A stretch of 64,000 nt of DNA from Lutibacter sp. (GCA_027449025.1 DAIDMK010000013.1:1-64000), one strand, 5' to 3'. Counted from the first letter of the stretch, positions 39,641 through 49,510 are shown. Numbers and translations: made by a program. Notes: generated by a model from the sequence alone, not told the origin.

Positions 39641-42067
39641 ATGAAGTTTAAAGATTTTAACAATTACGGTTTCAAATATATTTATTTATCATTTTCATTA
39701 ATTCTATGTTTTTGGGCAATAAGTTTATTTGAGCTTTTTATGATCGCATCAAATAGTTTAGAACAAACTAACATAGGAGTCTTGTTGGGTTATAAATTTC
39801 TCAACGATTTTTGGGCAGGTATGGGCATTGCATTGTTGTGTTTTCCGCTATATCTGCTGTTTTTCTTCATAAAAAAACCAATTGGCAACATCCTGATTAA
39901 AGTGTTGTTTTGCCTCACTATAATTGGTCAATTTTCTTTGATAAAATACCACCTTACCACACTGGTTAATTTGGGTGCAGATTTTTTGGGGTATTCATTG
40001 GATGATATGTACACTACGGTTACCGCTTCGGAATCTATGTCGTTTGTGTATTTTTTGCCGTTCATGTTTTTTCCATTGCTTTTTTTTGGCATTAATTACG
40101 GTCTTAATAAATTTACCAATGAGCGACAAATTTTTGCATCAGCCATTATTTTGGTTATCGTGTTTGGGAGTTCAAAAATGATTTTTGCTGAATCCACTGA
40201 AACGGTTTATCAAAATAAAATGTACTATTTAGGAGCAGATATTTTTAGATATCAACAAGAGAAAAGCCTCATGAATGCCTATGATTTATCGGGCAGAAAT
40301 GATTATCCGATGTTGAGGTCTTTTCAGGATTCAAAAGATGTATTGTCGCCTTTTTTTAATATTCAGGTACAAAAGCCAAATATTGTCTTTATTATTGTTG
40401 AAGGATTGGGTGCTGAGTTTGTTGGAGAAAATGCTTACAGGGGCTTTACCCCATACCTCGATTCCTTAATATCAAAATCGCTGTATTGGGAAAATTTTGT
40501 AAGCAATGGAGGCAGAACTTTTGGTGCTTTGCCATCATTATTGGGGTCTTTACCTTATGGAGAAACTGGCTTTTTGGAGCTAAATCCTTTGCCTTCACAT
40601 TTTTCACTTATCAGTGTTTTAAAAGCAAATGACTATACAACCTCATTTTATGGTGGTGATAATTCGAGTTTTGACCGAAAAATAAATTTTTTAGAATACA
40701 ATGGAATAGATTATGTTATTGACCAAGATAAATTTGGCACAGGATATGTTAAAACAAAGGAGAATTCAGGTGGATTTTCTTGGGGTTATCCTGATGCCGA
40801 AATTTTCAAAAAAACATTATCGGAATTAGATCATAAAAAACAACCGAGGTTGGACATTATTGCAACCCTTACAAACCACGAACCGTTCGATTTTCCTTCA
40901 AAAAAAGTTTATTTAACCAAAGTGGATAGCATATTAAATTCAAACCAACTTTTTGGGGTTGAAAAAGATGAAATCAGAAATTATAAAGATATTTTCGCCT
41001 GCCTTCTTTATACCGATAAGTCAATTGAAGACTTTATGAAAGCTTATGCCGAAAGACCAGAATATAACAATACCATTTTTATTATTACCGGTGATCACCG
41101 TCTTATTCCCATAACTCAAAAAGATAAATTATGCCGCTTTCATGTGCCTTTTTATGTCTTTAGTCCGATGTTGAAAAAACCTGAAAAATTTAAATCCGTT
41201 TCTTCCCATTGGGATGTAACGCCAAGTTTGCTTTCTTTTTTAATGAACAACTATAAATTTAATAAATTGAAAGAAACCTCATGGATGAGTCAGGGATTGG
41301 ATACTGCAAAACAATTTAGAAATATTCATAAGATTCCTTTAATGAGGTATAAAGGAGCTGTCAATGATTATATTTATAAAGATTATTTTTATGCGGATGG
41401 TGAATTATTTAAAATAAATGAAAACTTTGGCATGAATAAAGTTACTGAGCCTGAACTGTTACAAACGGTCTCAGATTCCTTGCTTGAGTTTAAAAAGTTA
41501 AATGCTTATCTAACCAAGAGAAATAAAATTTTTCCTGATTCTTTGAATATCTATACCCAACCAGCTGTTCAATTCGCGAAAGAACAGCTTGCAACAATTG
41601 CAACATTAACTAAGGGATTGAATTATGACCAAACTTTTATGGTCGCCAGAGATTTGGCATTTGAAAAAAAGTATAAAAACGCGAGATTGCTTTGTGACTA
41701 TATTTTGAATGAACTCCCTAATTATGCAGATGTAAGAACTTTAAAAGGCAGAACTTATGCATGGGAAGGCGATTATGAACACGCAGAAAAGGAATTGTTA
41801 AACGTTATAAAAAGATCGCCTTTTTATGAGGATAGCTATTTGGCAATTATGGATTTATACTGGTGGTCTAATCAAGATGAAAAGTCAATAGGAATTTTAA
41901 AAAAAGCATTTGAAAACGGAATTGAAAACCCCGATATTTCTTTTAAATTGGCTCAAGCATACCAAAGAATGGATAATTTAAATAACGCAAATAAGATTAT
42001 GGACAGCATATTATTAGTATATCCAGATAAGGAAGAATTCATAACGTTTAAAAAATCTTTAAAATAA
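39641..42067 (+). CDS. LTA-synthase-like sulfatase/phosphoglycerol transferase with C-terminal TPRs
   Basis: An 808-residue protein. Four or five membrane helices (about 10-190) precede an extracytoplasmic alkaline-phosphatase-fold domain (about 248-560) of the LTA synthase/MdoB type: NIVFIIVEGLGAEF, GGRTFGALPSLLGSLP with the likely catalytic Thr, and GDHR. A C-terminal extension (about 640-808) has TPR-like helices (ARLLCDYILNELPNYADVRT, AWEGDYEHAEKELLNVI). The family transfers phosphoglycerol or phosphoethanolamine to glycans and lipids. Combination with TPRs is unusual and may dock the enzyme to the next protein, whose gene starts on the last base of this one and has a similar TPR region. 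Confidence 0.88.
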   Translation: MKFKDFNNYGFKYIYLSFSLILCFWAISLFELFMIASNSLEQTNIGVLLGYKFLNDFWAGMGIALLCFPLYLLFFFIKKPIGNILIKVLFCLTIIGQFSLIKYHLTTLVNLGADFLGYSLDDMYTTVTASESMSFVYFLPFMFFPLLFFGINYGLNKFTNERQIFASAIILVIVFGSSKMIFAESTETVYQNKMYYLGADIFRYQQEKSLMNAYDLSGRNDYPMLRSFQDSKDVLSPFFNIQVQKPNIVFIIVEGLGAEFVGENAYRGFTPYLDSLISKSLYWENFVSNGGRTFGALPSLLGSLPYGETGFLELNPLPSHFSLISVLKANDYTTSFYGGDNSSFDRKINFLEYNGIDYVIDQDKFGTGYVKTKENSGGFSWGYPDAEIFKKTLSELDHKKQPRLDIIATLTNHEPFDFPSKKVYLTKVDSILNSNQLFGVEKDEIRNYKDIFACLLYTDKSIEDFMKAYAERPEYNNTIFIITGDHRLIPITQKDKLCRFHVPFYVFSPMLKKPEKFKSVSSHWDVTPSLLSFLMNNYKFNKLKETSWMSQGLDTAKQFRNIHKIPLMRYKGAVNDYIYKDYFYADGELFKINENFGMNKVTEPELLQTVSDSLLEFKKLNAYLTKRNKIFPDSLNIYTQPAVQFAKEQLATIATLTKGLNYDQTFMVARDLAFEKKYKNARLLCDYILNELPNYADVRTLKGRTYAWEGDYEHAEKELLNVIKRSPFYEDSYLAIMDLYWWSNQDEKSIGILKKAFENGIENPDISFKLAQAYQRMDNLNNANKIMDSILLVYPDKEEFITFKKSLK

Positions 42068-43332
42068 TGGTGCATAAAATAGCTTTTAAATGGACTTTAA
42101 TTTTGATGTTTTTGCCCGTTTTTCAAAGTTTCGGGCAGGAAAAAGTTTTTGACGGAAACCCAGATACCGCTTTTGAAAAAGCGCGTGAAATGGCTTTTAA
42201 CAATCAAAGAAAACAGGCGCAAGACTCCTTGCTTTTTATTTTAACAAAATATCCCGACTATCATGATATTCGCTCTTTTTTGGCAAGTACTTATTCTTGG
42301 GATGGAGACTATAAAAAGGCAAAAACGGAGTTTTCTTATATTTTAGGAAAAGATTCACAAAGAAAATCCGATTGGATTGCAGCTATAAACAATGAATTGT
42401 GGGCCGACAAGCCATTTAGCGCACTGGAATTGGCGGAGAATGCCTTAAAATATTTTCCTGCGGATGGTGATATTCTATATCTGAAAGCCAGCGCCCAAGA
42501 AAATTCTAACAATCCTGAAGAGGCTTTAAGCACCATACAACTTGTTTTGGATCAAAATCCGAATGACCAAAAAGCAATAGATTACAATAAGAAACTGACC
42601 AACACGTTGAGCTATAATTCGATAGGAATTAATGCCTCTGTCGATTTCTATTCGGAAACTTTTGACCCAATGCAATATTATTCATTAAATTATAGCCGAC
42701 AAACAAAATACGGAAGCATCATTGGAAAAATGAATTTTAGCAGGCGATTTAATGACAATGGCGCCCAGTTTGAAGTTGATATGTACCCAAAAATCACTAA
42801 AGGATTGTATGCGTATTTAAATATAGGATTTTCAGGCTCTTACCTTTATCCAGACTTAAGATATGGTGCAGAATTGTATAAATCATTGCCAAAAGGTTTT
42901 GAAGCGTCTTTGGGTTTCAGAGCATTAAAATACAGCACAACCACCAATATTTATACAGGATCGGTAGGTTGGTACATAGGAAACAGTTATTGGTCTTTTC
43001 GTCCTTATTTAACGCCGGGCGATTCAGGAACCAGCCAATCCGGAACTTTAAATTACCGAAAGTACAGAAGTGATGCCGACAATTATTTGAGTGTTTCGGT
43101 GGGAATGGGGTTTTCTCCTGAAATTGACAGATTTCAGTTTGAAGGACAAGAAGATGCCATTATTGAATTGCAGTCCCAAAAATTTAATGTAGGCTATTAT
43201 TTTACGTCTTCAAACAAACAAAATGCCTGGGGGACGCAATTTGGAGTTACACATCAGGAAATAAGTTTTGATCCCGGGAATTACTTTTGGATTTATTCCA
43301 TAGGCTTTAATTGGAAATTAAAATTTAGATAA
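42067..43332 (+). CDS. TPR protein with YaiO-type outer-membrane beta-barrel
   Basis: A 421-residue exported protein. It has a signal peptide (about 1-24, ending FGQ), three or so TPR units (about 30-175; FLASTYSWDGDYKKAKTEFS, YLKASAQENSNNPEEALSTI) and a C-terminal barrel (about 190-421) rich in alternating aromatic strands (YAYLNIGFSGSYLYPDLRYG), ending in an aromatic-rich strand (YSIGFNWKLKFR). YaiO-type barrels are found beside glycosyltransferases. Its start overlaps the stop of the sulfatase gene by one base. It is the natural candidate for the outer-membrane export or anchoring component of this cluster. Confidence 0.85.
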   Translation: MVHKIAFKWTLILMFLPVFQSFGQEKVFDGNPDTAFEKAREMAFNNQRKQAQDSLLFILTKYPDYHDIRSFLASTYSWDGDYKKAKTEFSYILGKDSQRKSDWIAAINNELWADKPFSALELAENALKYFPADGDILYLKASAQENSNNPEEALSTIQLVLDQNPNDQKAIDYNKKLTNTLSYNSIGINASVDFYSETFDPMQYYSLNYSRQTKYGSIIGKMNFSRRFNDNGAQFEVDMYPKITKGLYAYLNIGFSGSYLYPDLRYGAELYKSLPKGFEASLGFRALKYSTTTNIYTGSVGWYIGNSYWSFRPYLTPGDSGTSQSGTLNYRKYRSDADNYLSVSVGMGFSPEIDRFQFEGQEDAIIELQSQKFNVGYYFTSSNKQNAWGTQFGVTHQEISFDPGNYFWIYSIGFNWKLKFR

Positions 43333-43341
43333 AAAACAAAA

Positions 43342-43812
43342 ATGACCAAGGAAATAGAACGAAAATTTTTAGTGACAGGAGATTTTAAAAAGCATGTAAT
43401 AAAGCGTTATAAAATAGCACAAGGCTATTTATCAGTTGTGCCCGAAAGAACGGTTCGCATAAGAATACGGGGTCATCAAGGTTTTATCACCATAAAAGGA
43501 ATTGGCAATGCTTCTGGAACTACCCGTTTTGAATGGGAAAAGGAAATCCCTGTAAATGAAGCTGAAAATTTATTACTGCTTTGTGAACCATCAATCATAG
43601 AAAAAACAAGGCATATTGTTCCCGCAGAAGACAACCTCTATTTTGAGGTTGATGAATTTTTTGGTGAAAATACAGGGTTGATTATTGCTGAAATTGAACT
43701 TCCACATGAAAATTCAAACTTCATAAAACCAAGTTGGTTGGGTGAGGAAATTACTGGCAAATTAAAATATTACAATGCCAGTTTATCAAAAAAACCATTC
43801 AGCAATTGGTAA
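43342..43812 (+). CDS. CYTH-domain protein (triphosphate tunnel metalloenzyme family)
   Basis: A 156-residue cytoplasmic protein. It starts with the diagnostic EIERKFLV (ExExK) motif and continues with TVRIRIRG, FITIKG, FEWEKEIP and FEVDEFFGENTGLIIAEIEL, the strands of the tunnel fold. Family members hydrolyse inorganic triphosphate or thiamine triphosphate, or cyclise ATP. The short single-domain form most often is a triphosphatase. It starts 9 nt after the barrel gene, so it belongs to the same transcript, but a link to glycan synthesis is not obvious. Confidence 0.9.
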   Translation: MTKEIERKFLVTGDFKKHVIKRYKIAQGYLSVVPERTVRIRIRGHQGFITIKGIGNASGTTRFEWEKEIPVNEAENLLLLCEPSIIEKTRHIVPAEDNLYFEVDEFFGENTGLIIAEIELPHENSNFIKPSWLGEEITGKLKYYNASLSKKPFSNW

Positions 43813-43879
43813 GATTTATTTAATTAACTTGCAACATTGCTGAAATTATTAAAAGGCAATTTATAAAAAAAGTAAGAAT

Positions 43880-45697
43880 ATGTTAGAATTGGCTGGAATT
43901 ATTGTTTTGGGAACTACGGCCCAATGGGTTGCCTGGAAACTGAAACTTCCTGCAATATTACCATTAATTTTAATTGGATTGTTGGTGGGGCCAGTATCAA
44001 CATTAATTTCTGCTGATGGTACAAAATGGCTAGAGCCTGTTTGGAATGGTACAAATGGATTATTTCCCGGAGAACGCCTATTCAACTTTGTTTCTTTGGC
44101 AATTAGTATTATACTTTTTGAAGGGGGTTTGACATTGAAAAGGGAAGAGATTTTAAATGTAGGACCAGCCATTCTTAAACTCATTACCTTGGGATCTTTG
44201 GTGACTTTTTTTGGAGCTGGGTTTTCGGCGCATTATATTTTTGATATCAGCTGGCAAATATCTTTTTTATTTTCAGCTTTGATTATTGTAACTGGACCAA
44301 CGGTTATTGCCCCAATTTTGAGAAATATTCCCTTAAAAAAGGATGTTTCAACAGTATTAAAATGGGAAGGAATTTTAATTGATCCTATTGGTGCCTTGGC
44401 TGCCGTTTTAATTTTTGAGTTTATTAGGGTTGGTGAAGGTTACAATTATACCGTAGGGGCCTTAATTGAATTTGGGAAAATAGTTGTTGTTGGCTTTTCT
44501 GTTGGATTTGCATCAGCCTATGCTTTATACTTTTCTATCAAAAAAAAAATGATACCCCATTATTTGCTTAATGTTGCTTCCTTGGCAATTGTGCTCGCAG
44601 TATTTGTATTGTCTGATTTATTCGCCCATGAATCGGGTTTGCTAACCGTGGTAATTATGGGAATGGTTCTGGGAAATCTTAAAGTTGAGGGATTAAAGGA
44701 AATTCTATATTTTAAAGAATCTTTGAGCATTTTGTTGATTTCAATATTGTTTATTTTGTTATCGGCCAACATAAATATTAGCGATATGTTACTGCTTTAT
44801 CGCTGGGAAACACTGGCTTTATTTGGTACCGTGGTTTTTGTTTTGAGACCTTTAGGTGTTTTTATAAGTTCATCACATTCCGGTTTAAGTTTTAATGAAA
44901 AATTATTTATAAGTTGGGTAGGTCCAAGGGGAATTGTGGCTGCAGGTATCGCATCGTTATTTGGATTGAAACTTTCTATGCAGGGCGAACCAGACGCAGA
45001 ATATATTACGCCATTGGTGTTTATGATTGTGCTGGGAACCGTTTTGTTAAATGCCACAACGGCACGTTTGTTTGCTAAATTAACAGGGGTGTTTTTAAAG
45101 TCATCTGATGGTATTATATTGATAGGTGCCTCAAATTTTGCGCGTTTGATAGCTGAATACCTCAAGAAAAATGGAAGACGCGTGGTTTTAATAGACAACA
45201 ATGTTGAAAATATTGCAAGGGCAAAATTGCTTGGATTAGAAGCCAGAGAAGGGAATGTCTATTCTGATGAATTATTTGAAGATGTTGAATTAAATGATAT
45301 TGGATATTTGCTTGCTTTAACAGGAAGTTCAACCCTGAATAGATATGTTATATCAAAGTACGCCCATATTTTTGGGGAAAATGGTGCTTTTAGAATTGTT
45401 TCAACCGATGAAATGCTACAAGGATCTCTAGTTCCTAAATCGCATTTATTTACCCATAAAGATGACTATATTAATTTAAGTGAGGTGGTTCGTGATTTTC
45501 CGTTTGTGAATGAAATAACAATTAATTCACAGGAACATTACTTCAATTTATTAAAAGAAATAAATAATGAATTACATGCCATCCCTTTGTTTTTAAAAGA
45601 CAATAACGGTTTTATTCACATAATTTCTTCTTTAAATAAAACATTCAATATAGAAAAAGGGAATACACTAATGTATATTGGAAAGGTCATTGTTTAA
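43880..45697 (+). CDS. CPA-type Na+/H+ antiporter with C-terminal TrkA-N domain
   Basis: A 605-residue protein. About 12 membrane helices (1-395) with the GPTVIAPILRNIPL and GPRGIVAAGIASLF segments mark a monovalent cation:proton antiporter. Residues about 405-540 form a Rossmann regulatory domain (IILIGASNFARLIAEYLKK, VVLIDNNVENI) of the RCK/TrkA-N type that usually binds NAD(H) or another nucleotide. It exchanges cytoplasmic Na+ or K+ for protons. It follows the CYTH gene after 67 nt and may be an insertion into the glycan cluster rather than part of it. Confidence 0.9.
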   Translation: MLELAGIIVLGTTAQWVAWKLKLPAILPLILIGLLVGPVSTLISADGTKWLEPVWNGTNGLFPGERLFNFVSLAISIILFEGGLTLKREEILNVGPAILKLITLGSLVTFFGAGFSAHYIFDISWQISFLFSALIIVTGPTVIAPILRNIPLKKDVSTVLKWEGILIDPIGALAAVLIFEFIRVGEGYNYTVGALIEFGKIVVVGFSVGFASAYALYFSIKKKMIPHYLLNVASLAIVLAVFVLSDLFAHESGLLTVVIMGMVLGNLKVEGLKEILYFKESLSILLISILFILLSANINISDMLLLYRWETLALFGTVVFVLRPLGVFISSSHSGLSFNEKLFISWVGPRGIVAAGIASLFGLKLSMQGEPDAEYITPLVFMIVLGTVLLNATTARLFAKLTGVFLKSSDGIILIGASNFARLIAEYLKKNGRRVVLIDNNVENIARAKLLGLEAREGNVYSDELFEDVELNDIGYLLALTGSSTLNRYVISKYAHIFGENGAFRIVSTDEMLQGSLVPKSHLFTHKDDYINLSEVVRDFPFVNEITINSQEHYFNLLKEINNELHAIPLFLKDNNGFIHIISSLNKTFNIEKGNTLMYIGKVIV

Positions 45698-45789
45698 CCT
45701 AATTATAATATTTCCTAAACCATTTAATAACAATTACTTCTGATATTGCACCCATAAATTATTCGAATTTTAAATATAATTTCTAATAG

Positions 45790-46653
45790 GTGGATGCTAA
45801 CAAGAAGAAAAAAAGTATTGAAGTTGTTGTTATTTCTGATGTTCATTTAGGAACTTACGGGTGTCACGCCAAAGAACTTTTGTCCTATTTAAAAAGCATC
45901 AATCCCAAAATCGTTATTCTTAATGGCGATATTGTTGATATTTGGCAATTTAGCAAGCGTTATTGGCCAAAATCGCACATGAAAGTATTGAAATATCTCA
46001 TGGGATGGATTTCAGAAGGCAAGGAAATTTACTACATTACTGGGAATCACGATGAAATGTTCAGGAAATTTGTAGATTTTAACATGGGCACATTTTCAAT
46101 AAAAAATAAAGTCGTGCTGGAATTGGACGGTAAAAAAGCATGGTTTTTTCATGGTGATGTTTTTGATGTTACAATGAAACATTCTAAGTGGCTGGCGAAA
46201 TTAGGTGCCGTTGGTTATGATTTTCTAATTCTTATCAATAGAGCCGTAAACAGAATCAGTTATTTCTTCGGAAAAGAAAAAATTTCACTGTCAAAAAAGA
46301 TTAAGGACAGCGTAAAATCGGCTATAAAATTTATTAATCATTTTGAAGAAACTGTTACCAGCATTGCCATAGACAATCAATTTGATTATGTGGTTTGCGG
46401 ACACATCCACCAACCGGCAATTAAGGAAGTGATGAACGGAAACGGAAGCGTTCAGTATTTAAATTCTGGTGATTGGGTGGAGAATTTAACGACTCTGGAA
46501 TACAACAATAAGCAGTGGAGTATTTATAAATATGATGATATTCACTATCAAAAGGAAAAAATTGAGGAAAATATGGCCGCGATTGATACCTTGGACCAAA
46601 CTACCAAAGAACTGTTCGGGCAATTGATGGCCGACTTTAATATTAAATTTTAA
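45790..46653 (+). CDS. Metallophosphoesterase, LpxH-like (UDP-2,3-diacylglucosamine diphosphatase family)
   Basis: A 287-residue calcineurin-like phosphoesterase read from a GTG start. Metal-binding motifs are ISDVHLG (Asp17, His19), NGDIVDIW, TGNHDE, HGDVFD and CGHIHQP. This set matches the LpxH/LpxH2-like family that cleaves UDP-diacylglucosamine or related pyrophosphates in glycolipid assembly. Whether it acts in lipid A or in the glycan made by this cluster is open. The next gene, a glycosyltransferase, starts 12 nt later; pairing of such phosphoesterases with GT28-like proteins is, to my knowledge, widespread in Bacteroidetes. Confidence 0.88.
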   Translation: MDANKKKKSIEVVVISDVHLGTYGCHAKELLSYLKSINPKIVILNGDIVDIWQFSKRYWPKSHMKVLKYLMGWISEGKEIYYITGNHDEMFRKFVDFNMGTFSIKNKVVLELDGKKAWFFHGDVFDVTMKHSKWLAKLGAVGYDFLILINRAVNRISYFFGKEKISLSKKIKDSVKSAIKFINHFEETVTSIAIDNQFDYVVCGHIHQPAIKEVMNGNGSVQYLNSGDWVENLTTLEYNNKQWSIYKYDDIHYQKEKIEENMAAIDTLDQTTKELFGQLMADFNIKF

Positions 46654-46665
46654 TATACTATTTCA

Positions 46666-47685
46666 ATGAGAATTTTATATGCTATTCAAGGAACAGGAAA
46701 TGGACATTTAAGCAGGGCAAAGGAAATTATTCCGGCATTGTTAAATAGAGCAAACGTTGCTGTTTTAGTGAGTGGAAATCAGGCGGAAATTGATTTGCCC
46801 CATGAAGTAAATTATAAATACAACGGACTTAGTTTTTATTTTGGAAAAAATGGCGGAATAGATTTTTGGAAAACTATTCAAAAAAATAACATTTTCAGCA
46901 TTATCAAAGAAATTTACATTTGTCCGGTTAATAATTACGATTTGGTAATCAATGATTTTGAGCCAATTTCAGCTTGGGCGTGCTATTTTAAGGGAGTTAA
47001 CTGTATTTCTTTAAGCCACCAAAGTGCGCTTTATACGCCAAGTGTTCCCAAACCTACACATAAGGATTTTATAGGTGAATTTATCATTAAAAACTATGCG
47101 AAATGCAAAAAAAATTATGGATTTCATTTTAAAAAATACAATGAAGATGTTTATGCGCCTATTATAAGAAATGACATTCGATTACTGAAACGCACTGAAA
47201 AAGACCATTACACCGTTTATTTGCCGGCTTATTCTGATGAAAAAATTATTGATGTGCTTTCTCAAATAAAAGGCATTAAATGGAAAGTTTTTTCGAAACA
47301 TGCTCAAAAATACTACCAATCAAAAAATGTTTATATAAAGCCAATTGACAGTAAAAAGTTTGAAAAAAGTTTGGCTTCTTGCAAAGGAATATTGTGCGGC
47401 GCAGGTTTTGAAACGCCTGCTGAAGCCATTTTTTTAAAGAAGAAATTAATGGTAATTCCCATGAAAAATCAATATGAGCAACACTTTAATGCTAAAGCTT
47501 TGGAGGAATTGGGTGTCCCTGTGTTGAAATCCTTAAAAAAGAAGCACATTTTCGTAATTGAAAACTGGATTGAGGACAATACCAAGGTTGAATTGCATTT
47601 CCCCGATGAAACACAACACATAGTAGATACAGTTTTATTTGATTTTATTGCAGAAGAAATGTTGCAATTATCAAAAATTATTTAG
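46666..47685 (+). CDS. GT28/MurG-like glycosyltransferase
   Basis: A 339-residue GT-B fold protein. It has the N-terminal AIQGTGNGHLSRAKEI loop typical of the uncharacterised glycosyltransferase family related to MurG and MGDG synthases, and a C-terminal donor-site segment LCGAGFETPAEAIFLKKKLM followed by NQYEQHFNAKALEELGV. It probably glycosylates a lipid or lipid-linked acceptor at the inner membrane. Co-transcribed with the phosphoesterase gene (12-nt gap). It is the last gene of the 34-48 kb cluster. Confidence 0.85.
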   Translation: MRILYAIQGTGNGHLSRAKEIIPALLNRANVAVLVSGNQAEIDLPHEVNYKYNGLSFYFGKNGGIDFWKTIQKNNIFSIIKEIYICPVNNYDLVINDFEPISAWACYFKGVNCISLSHQSALYTPSVPKPTHKDFIGEFIIKNYAKCKKNYGFHFKKYNEDVYAPIIRNDIRLLKRTEKDHYTVYLPAYSDEKIIDVLSQIKGIKWKVFSKHAQKYYQSKNVYIKPIDSKKFEKSLASCKGILCGAGFETPAEAIFLKKKLMVIPMKNQYEQHFNAKALEELGVPVLKSLKKKHIFVIENWIEDNTKVELHFPDETQHIVDTVLFDFIAEEMLQLSKII

Positions 47686-48106
47686 CGTTTTTTAGTATAT
47701 TAAATTTGATTATAAACATAAGAGCATTTCACTTTAAGCCTTTTTAAGCTTAAACGAATAGCCATAATAATCTAAAATTCATTTAGGTTTCTCCAAGTAA
47801 AATGGCTATGTTTTCACGATAGATGAAAATATTAAAACAGATTAACGGCTATTAAATGGGTTAAATTTCGTATATTTCAGCATAAGATACGCACGTTTGA
47901 ATTCCTAGAAGATGACACACATTCTAACAGGATACTATTATAGTCAGGCAAAAACTTCCGCAGCATATTTGGGATTAATTTTTCCCAAGGAACAAAGGAT
48001 TTTACTAAAAATAAGTAAATAAGACTTGTTTACTTAAATCAGATATTGCTGTATTTCAATTTTAATCCAGCAGTGAAATATATTTATAATTCTTAAAAAT
48101 ATAAAA
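47686..48106. other. Intergenic region upstream of alcohol dehydrogenase
   Basis: A 421-nt gap. A 36-codon open frame at 47912-48022 (MTHILTGYYYSQAKTSAAYL...) has plausible composition but no recognised relative, and is more likely a fragment than a gene. A TATATTTC box lies at 47872-47879. No repeat or RNA structure stands out. Confidence 0.4.
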
Positions 48107-49144
48107 ATGAAAGCACTTGTATTTAATGGCGATCATAGCATTGCACTAGAAGAAAGACCAACACCGAAAATATTAAAAGCAACTGACGCAATTATTAAGG
48201 TATTGAAAACAACCATTTGCGGTACAGATTTAGGAATATACAAAGGAAAAAATCCTGAAATAACCAAAGGAAGAATTTTAGGTCATGAAGGTATTGGAAT
48301 TGTTGAAGAAGTTGGAGAAAGTGTAACACAATACAAAAAAGGCGATAAAGTTCTTATTTCCTGCATTACTTCATGCGGCTCTTGTGAATACTGTAAAAAA
48401 CAATTATACTCGCATTGTAAAGACGGAGGATGGATTTTGGGCTATATGATTGATGGTGTTCAGGCTGAGTATGTTCGTATTCCGCATGCAGATAACAGCT
48501 TATTTAAAATCCCTAAATCTATTGATGATGAGGTTGCCGTTTTATTAAGTGACATTTTGCCAACCGGTCATGAGATTGGCGTGCAATACGGGAATGTAAA
48601 ACCTGGCGATACCGTTGCCATTGTTGGTGCTGGACCTGTTGGAATGTCGGTATTATTAACTGCACAATTGTATGCACCCGCTATCATTATTATGGTTGAT
48701 ATGGATGAAAACAGGCTAAAGGTCGCAAAAGAACTGGGTGCGACTCATACCGTTAACCCTGCTGTTGAAAATGCTGTGGAAGCAATTCATAAAATTTCAA
48801 AAGAAGGAGTAGATGTTGCAATTGAAGCCGTTGGAATTCCAAAAACTTGGGATGTTTGTCAAGAAATAGTGAAACCTGGTGGGCATATTGCTAATGTAGG
48901 TGTGCATGGGGTGAAAGTTGATTTTCAGATTCAAAAACTGTGGATTAAAAACCTGACCATTACCACTGGTTTGGTAAATACAAACACCACACCGATGTTA
49001 ATTAAAGCGGTTTCTTCAAATAAATTCGACCTAAAAAAAATGATCACACATCGTTATAAACTTTCAGAAATTGAAAAAGCATATGAAGTGTTTTTAAATG
49101 GTTCTAAAGAAAAAGCCTTAAAAATTATTATTACCAATTCTTAA
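48107..49144 (+). CDS. Zinc-dependent medium-chain alcohol dehydrogenase
   Basis: A 345-residue MDR-family dehydrogenase. The catalytic zinc site has TICGTDLG and GHEGIGIVEEVG. The structural zinc loop is CGSCEYCKKQLYSHC. The nucleotide-binding Rossmann motif is VGAGPVGMSVLL, with an acidic DMDENR at the end of the second strand, which favours NAD(H). HADNSLFKIPKSI resembles secondary-alcohol dehydrogenases. It interconverts an alcohol and its aldehyde or ketone; the substrate is unknown. Monocistronic, with its own terminator. Confidence 0.9.
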   Translation: MKALVFNGDHSIALEERPTPKILKATDAIIKVLKTTICGTDLGIYKGKNPEITKGRILGHEGIGIVEEVGESVTQYKKGDKVLISCITSCGSCEYCKKQLYSHCKDGGWILGYMIDGVQAEYVRIPHADNSLFKIPKSIDDEVAVLLSDILPTGHEIGVQYGNVKPGDTVAIVGAGPVGMSVLLTAQLYAPAIIIMVDMDENRLKVAKELGATHTVNPAVENAVEAIHKISKEGVDVAIEAVGIPKTWDVCQEIVKPGGHIANVGVHGVKVDFQIQKLWIKNLTITTGLVNTNTTPMLIKAVSSNKFDLKKMITHRYKLSEIEKAYEVFLNGSKEKALKIIITNS

Positions 49145-49510
49145 AAGAGAACGATAGTTTATTTAAAAGATACTTAAAATTTGCAAAAAAACAAAAAGCT
49201 CTATTTATTTAATAGAGATTTTTGTTTTTTAAATGATAAATTATCCTGTTTTCGTCATTGGGTTACCTTAGAAATTTTCATTAATAATTTCAATTAACCA
49301 AGGCTACATTTCATTCATTTTTAATAGGATATTTTTTGAATGTCTTGATTTTGAAAGTTTGATTTCGATTTGATACAGGTTATGAGTAATCTCAGCCGTT
49401 TTTTTGACAGATAAGGAATATTATTCTTGTTTCAGAATCCGTTCTAGTTCTTTGTATATTGAATATGTCACGAATGACAAACAAATTTAGGCTTCAATAC
49501 GTCGTAGTAT
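49145..49510. other. Intergenic region after alcohol dehydrogenase
   Basis: It contains the dehydrogenase terminator (49199-49217) and a fragment cttgtttcagaatc (49426-49439) identical to part of the REP-like element at 60323-60404. To its right, 49511-49963 is open in one frame except for one TAA at 49760, with no recognised family; it could be decayed coding DNA. Confidence 0.4.
49199..49217 (+). terminator. Terminator of the alcohol dehydrogenase gene
   Basis: The 7-bp stem ctctatt/aatagag with a 5-nt loop is followed by atttttgtttttt. It lies 55 nt after the stop codon. Confidence 0.8.

Noticed and set aside
47912-48022. Small gene of 36 codons upstream of the alcohol dehydrogenase
   Set aside because: No family, no clear ribosome-binding site, and short frames like this are common by chance. 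It is mentioned only in the intergenic entry.
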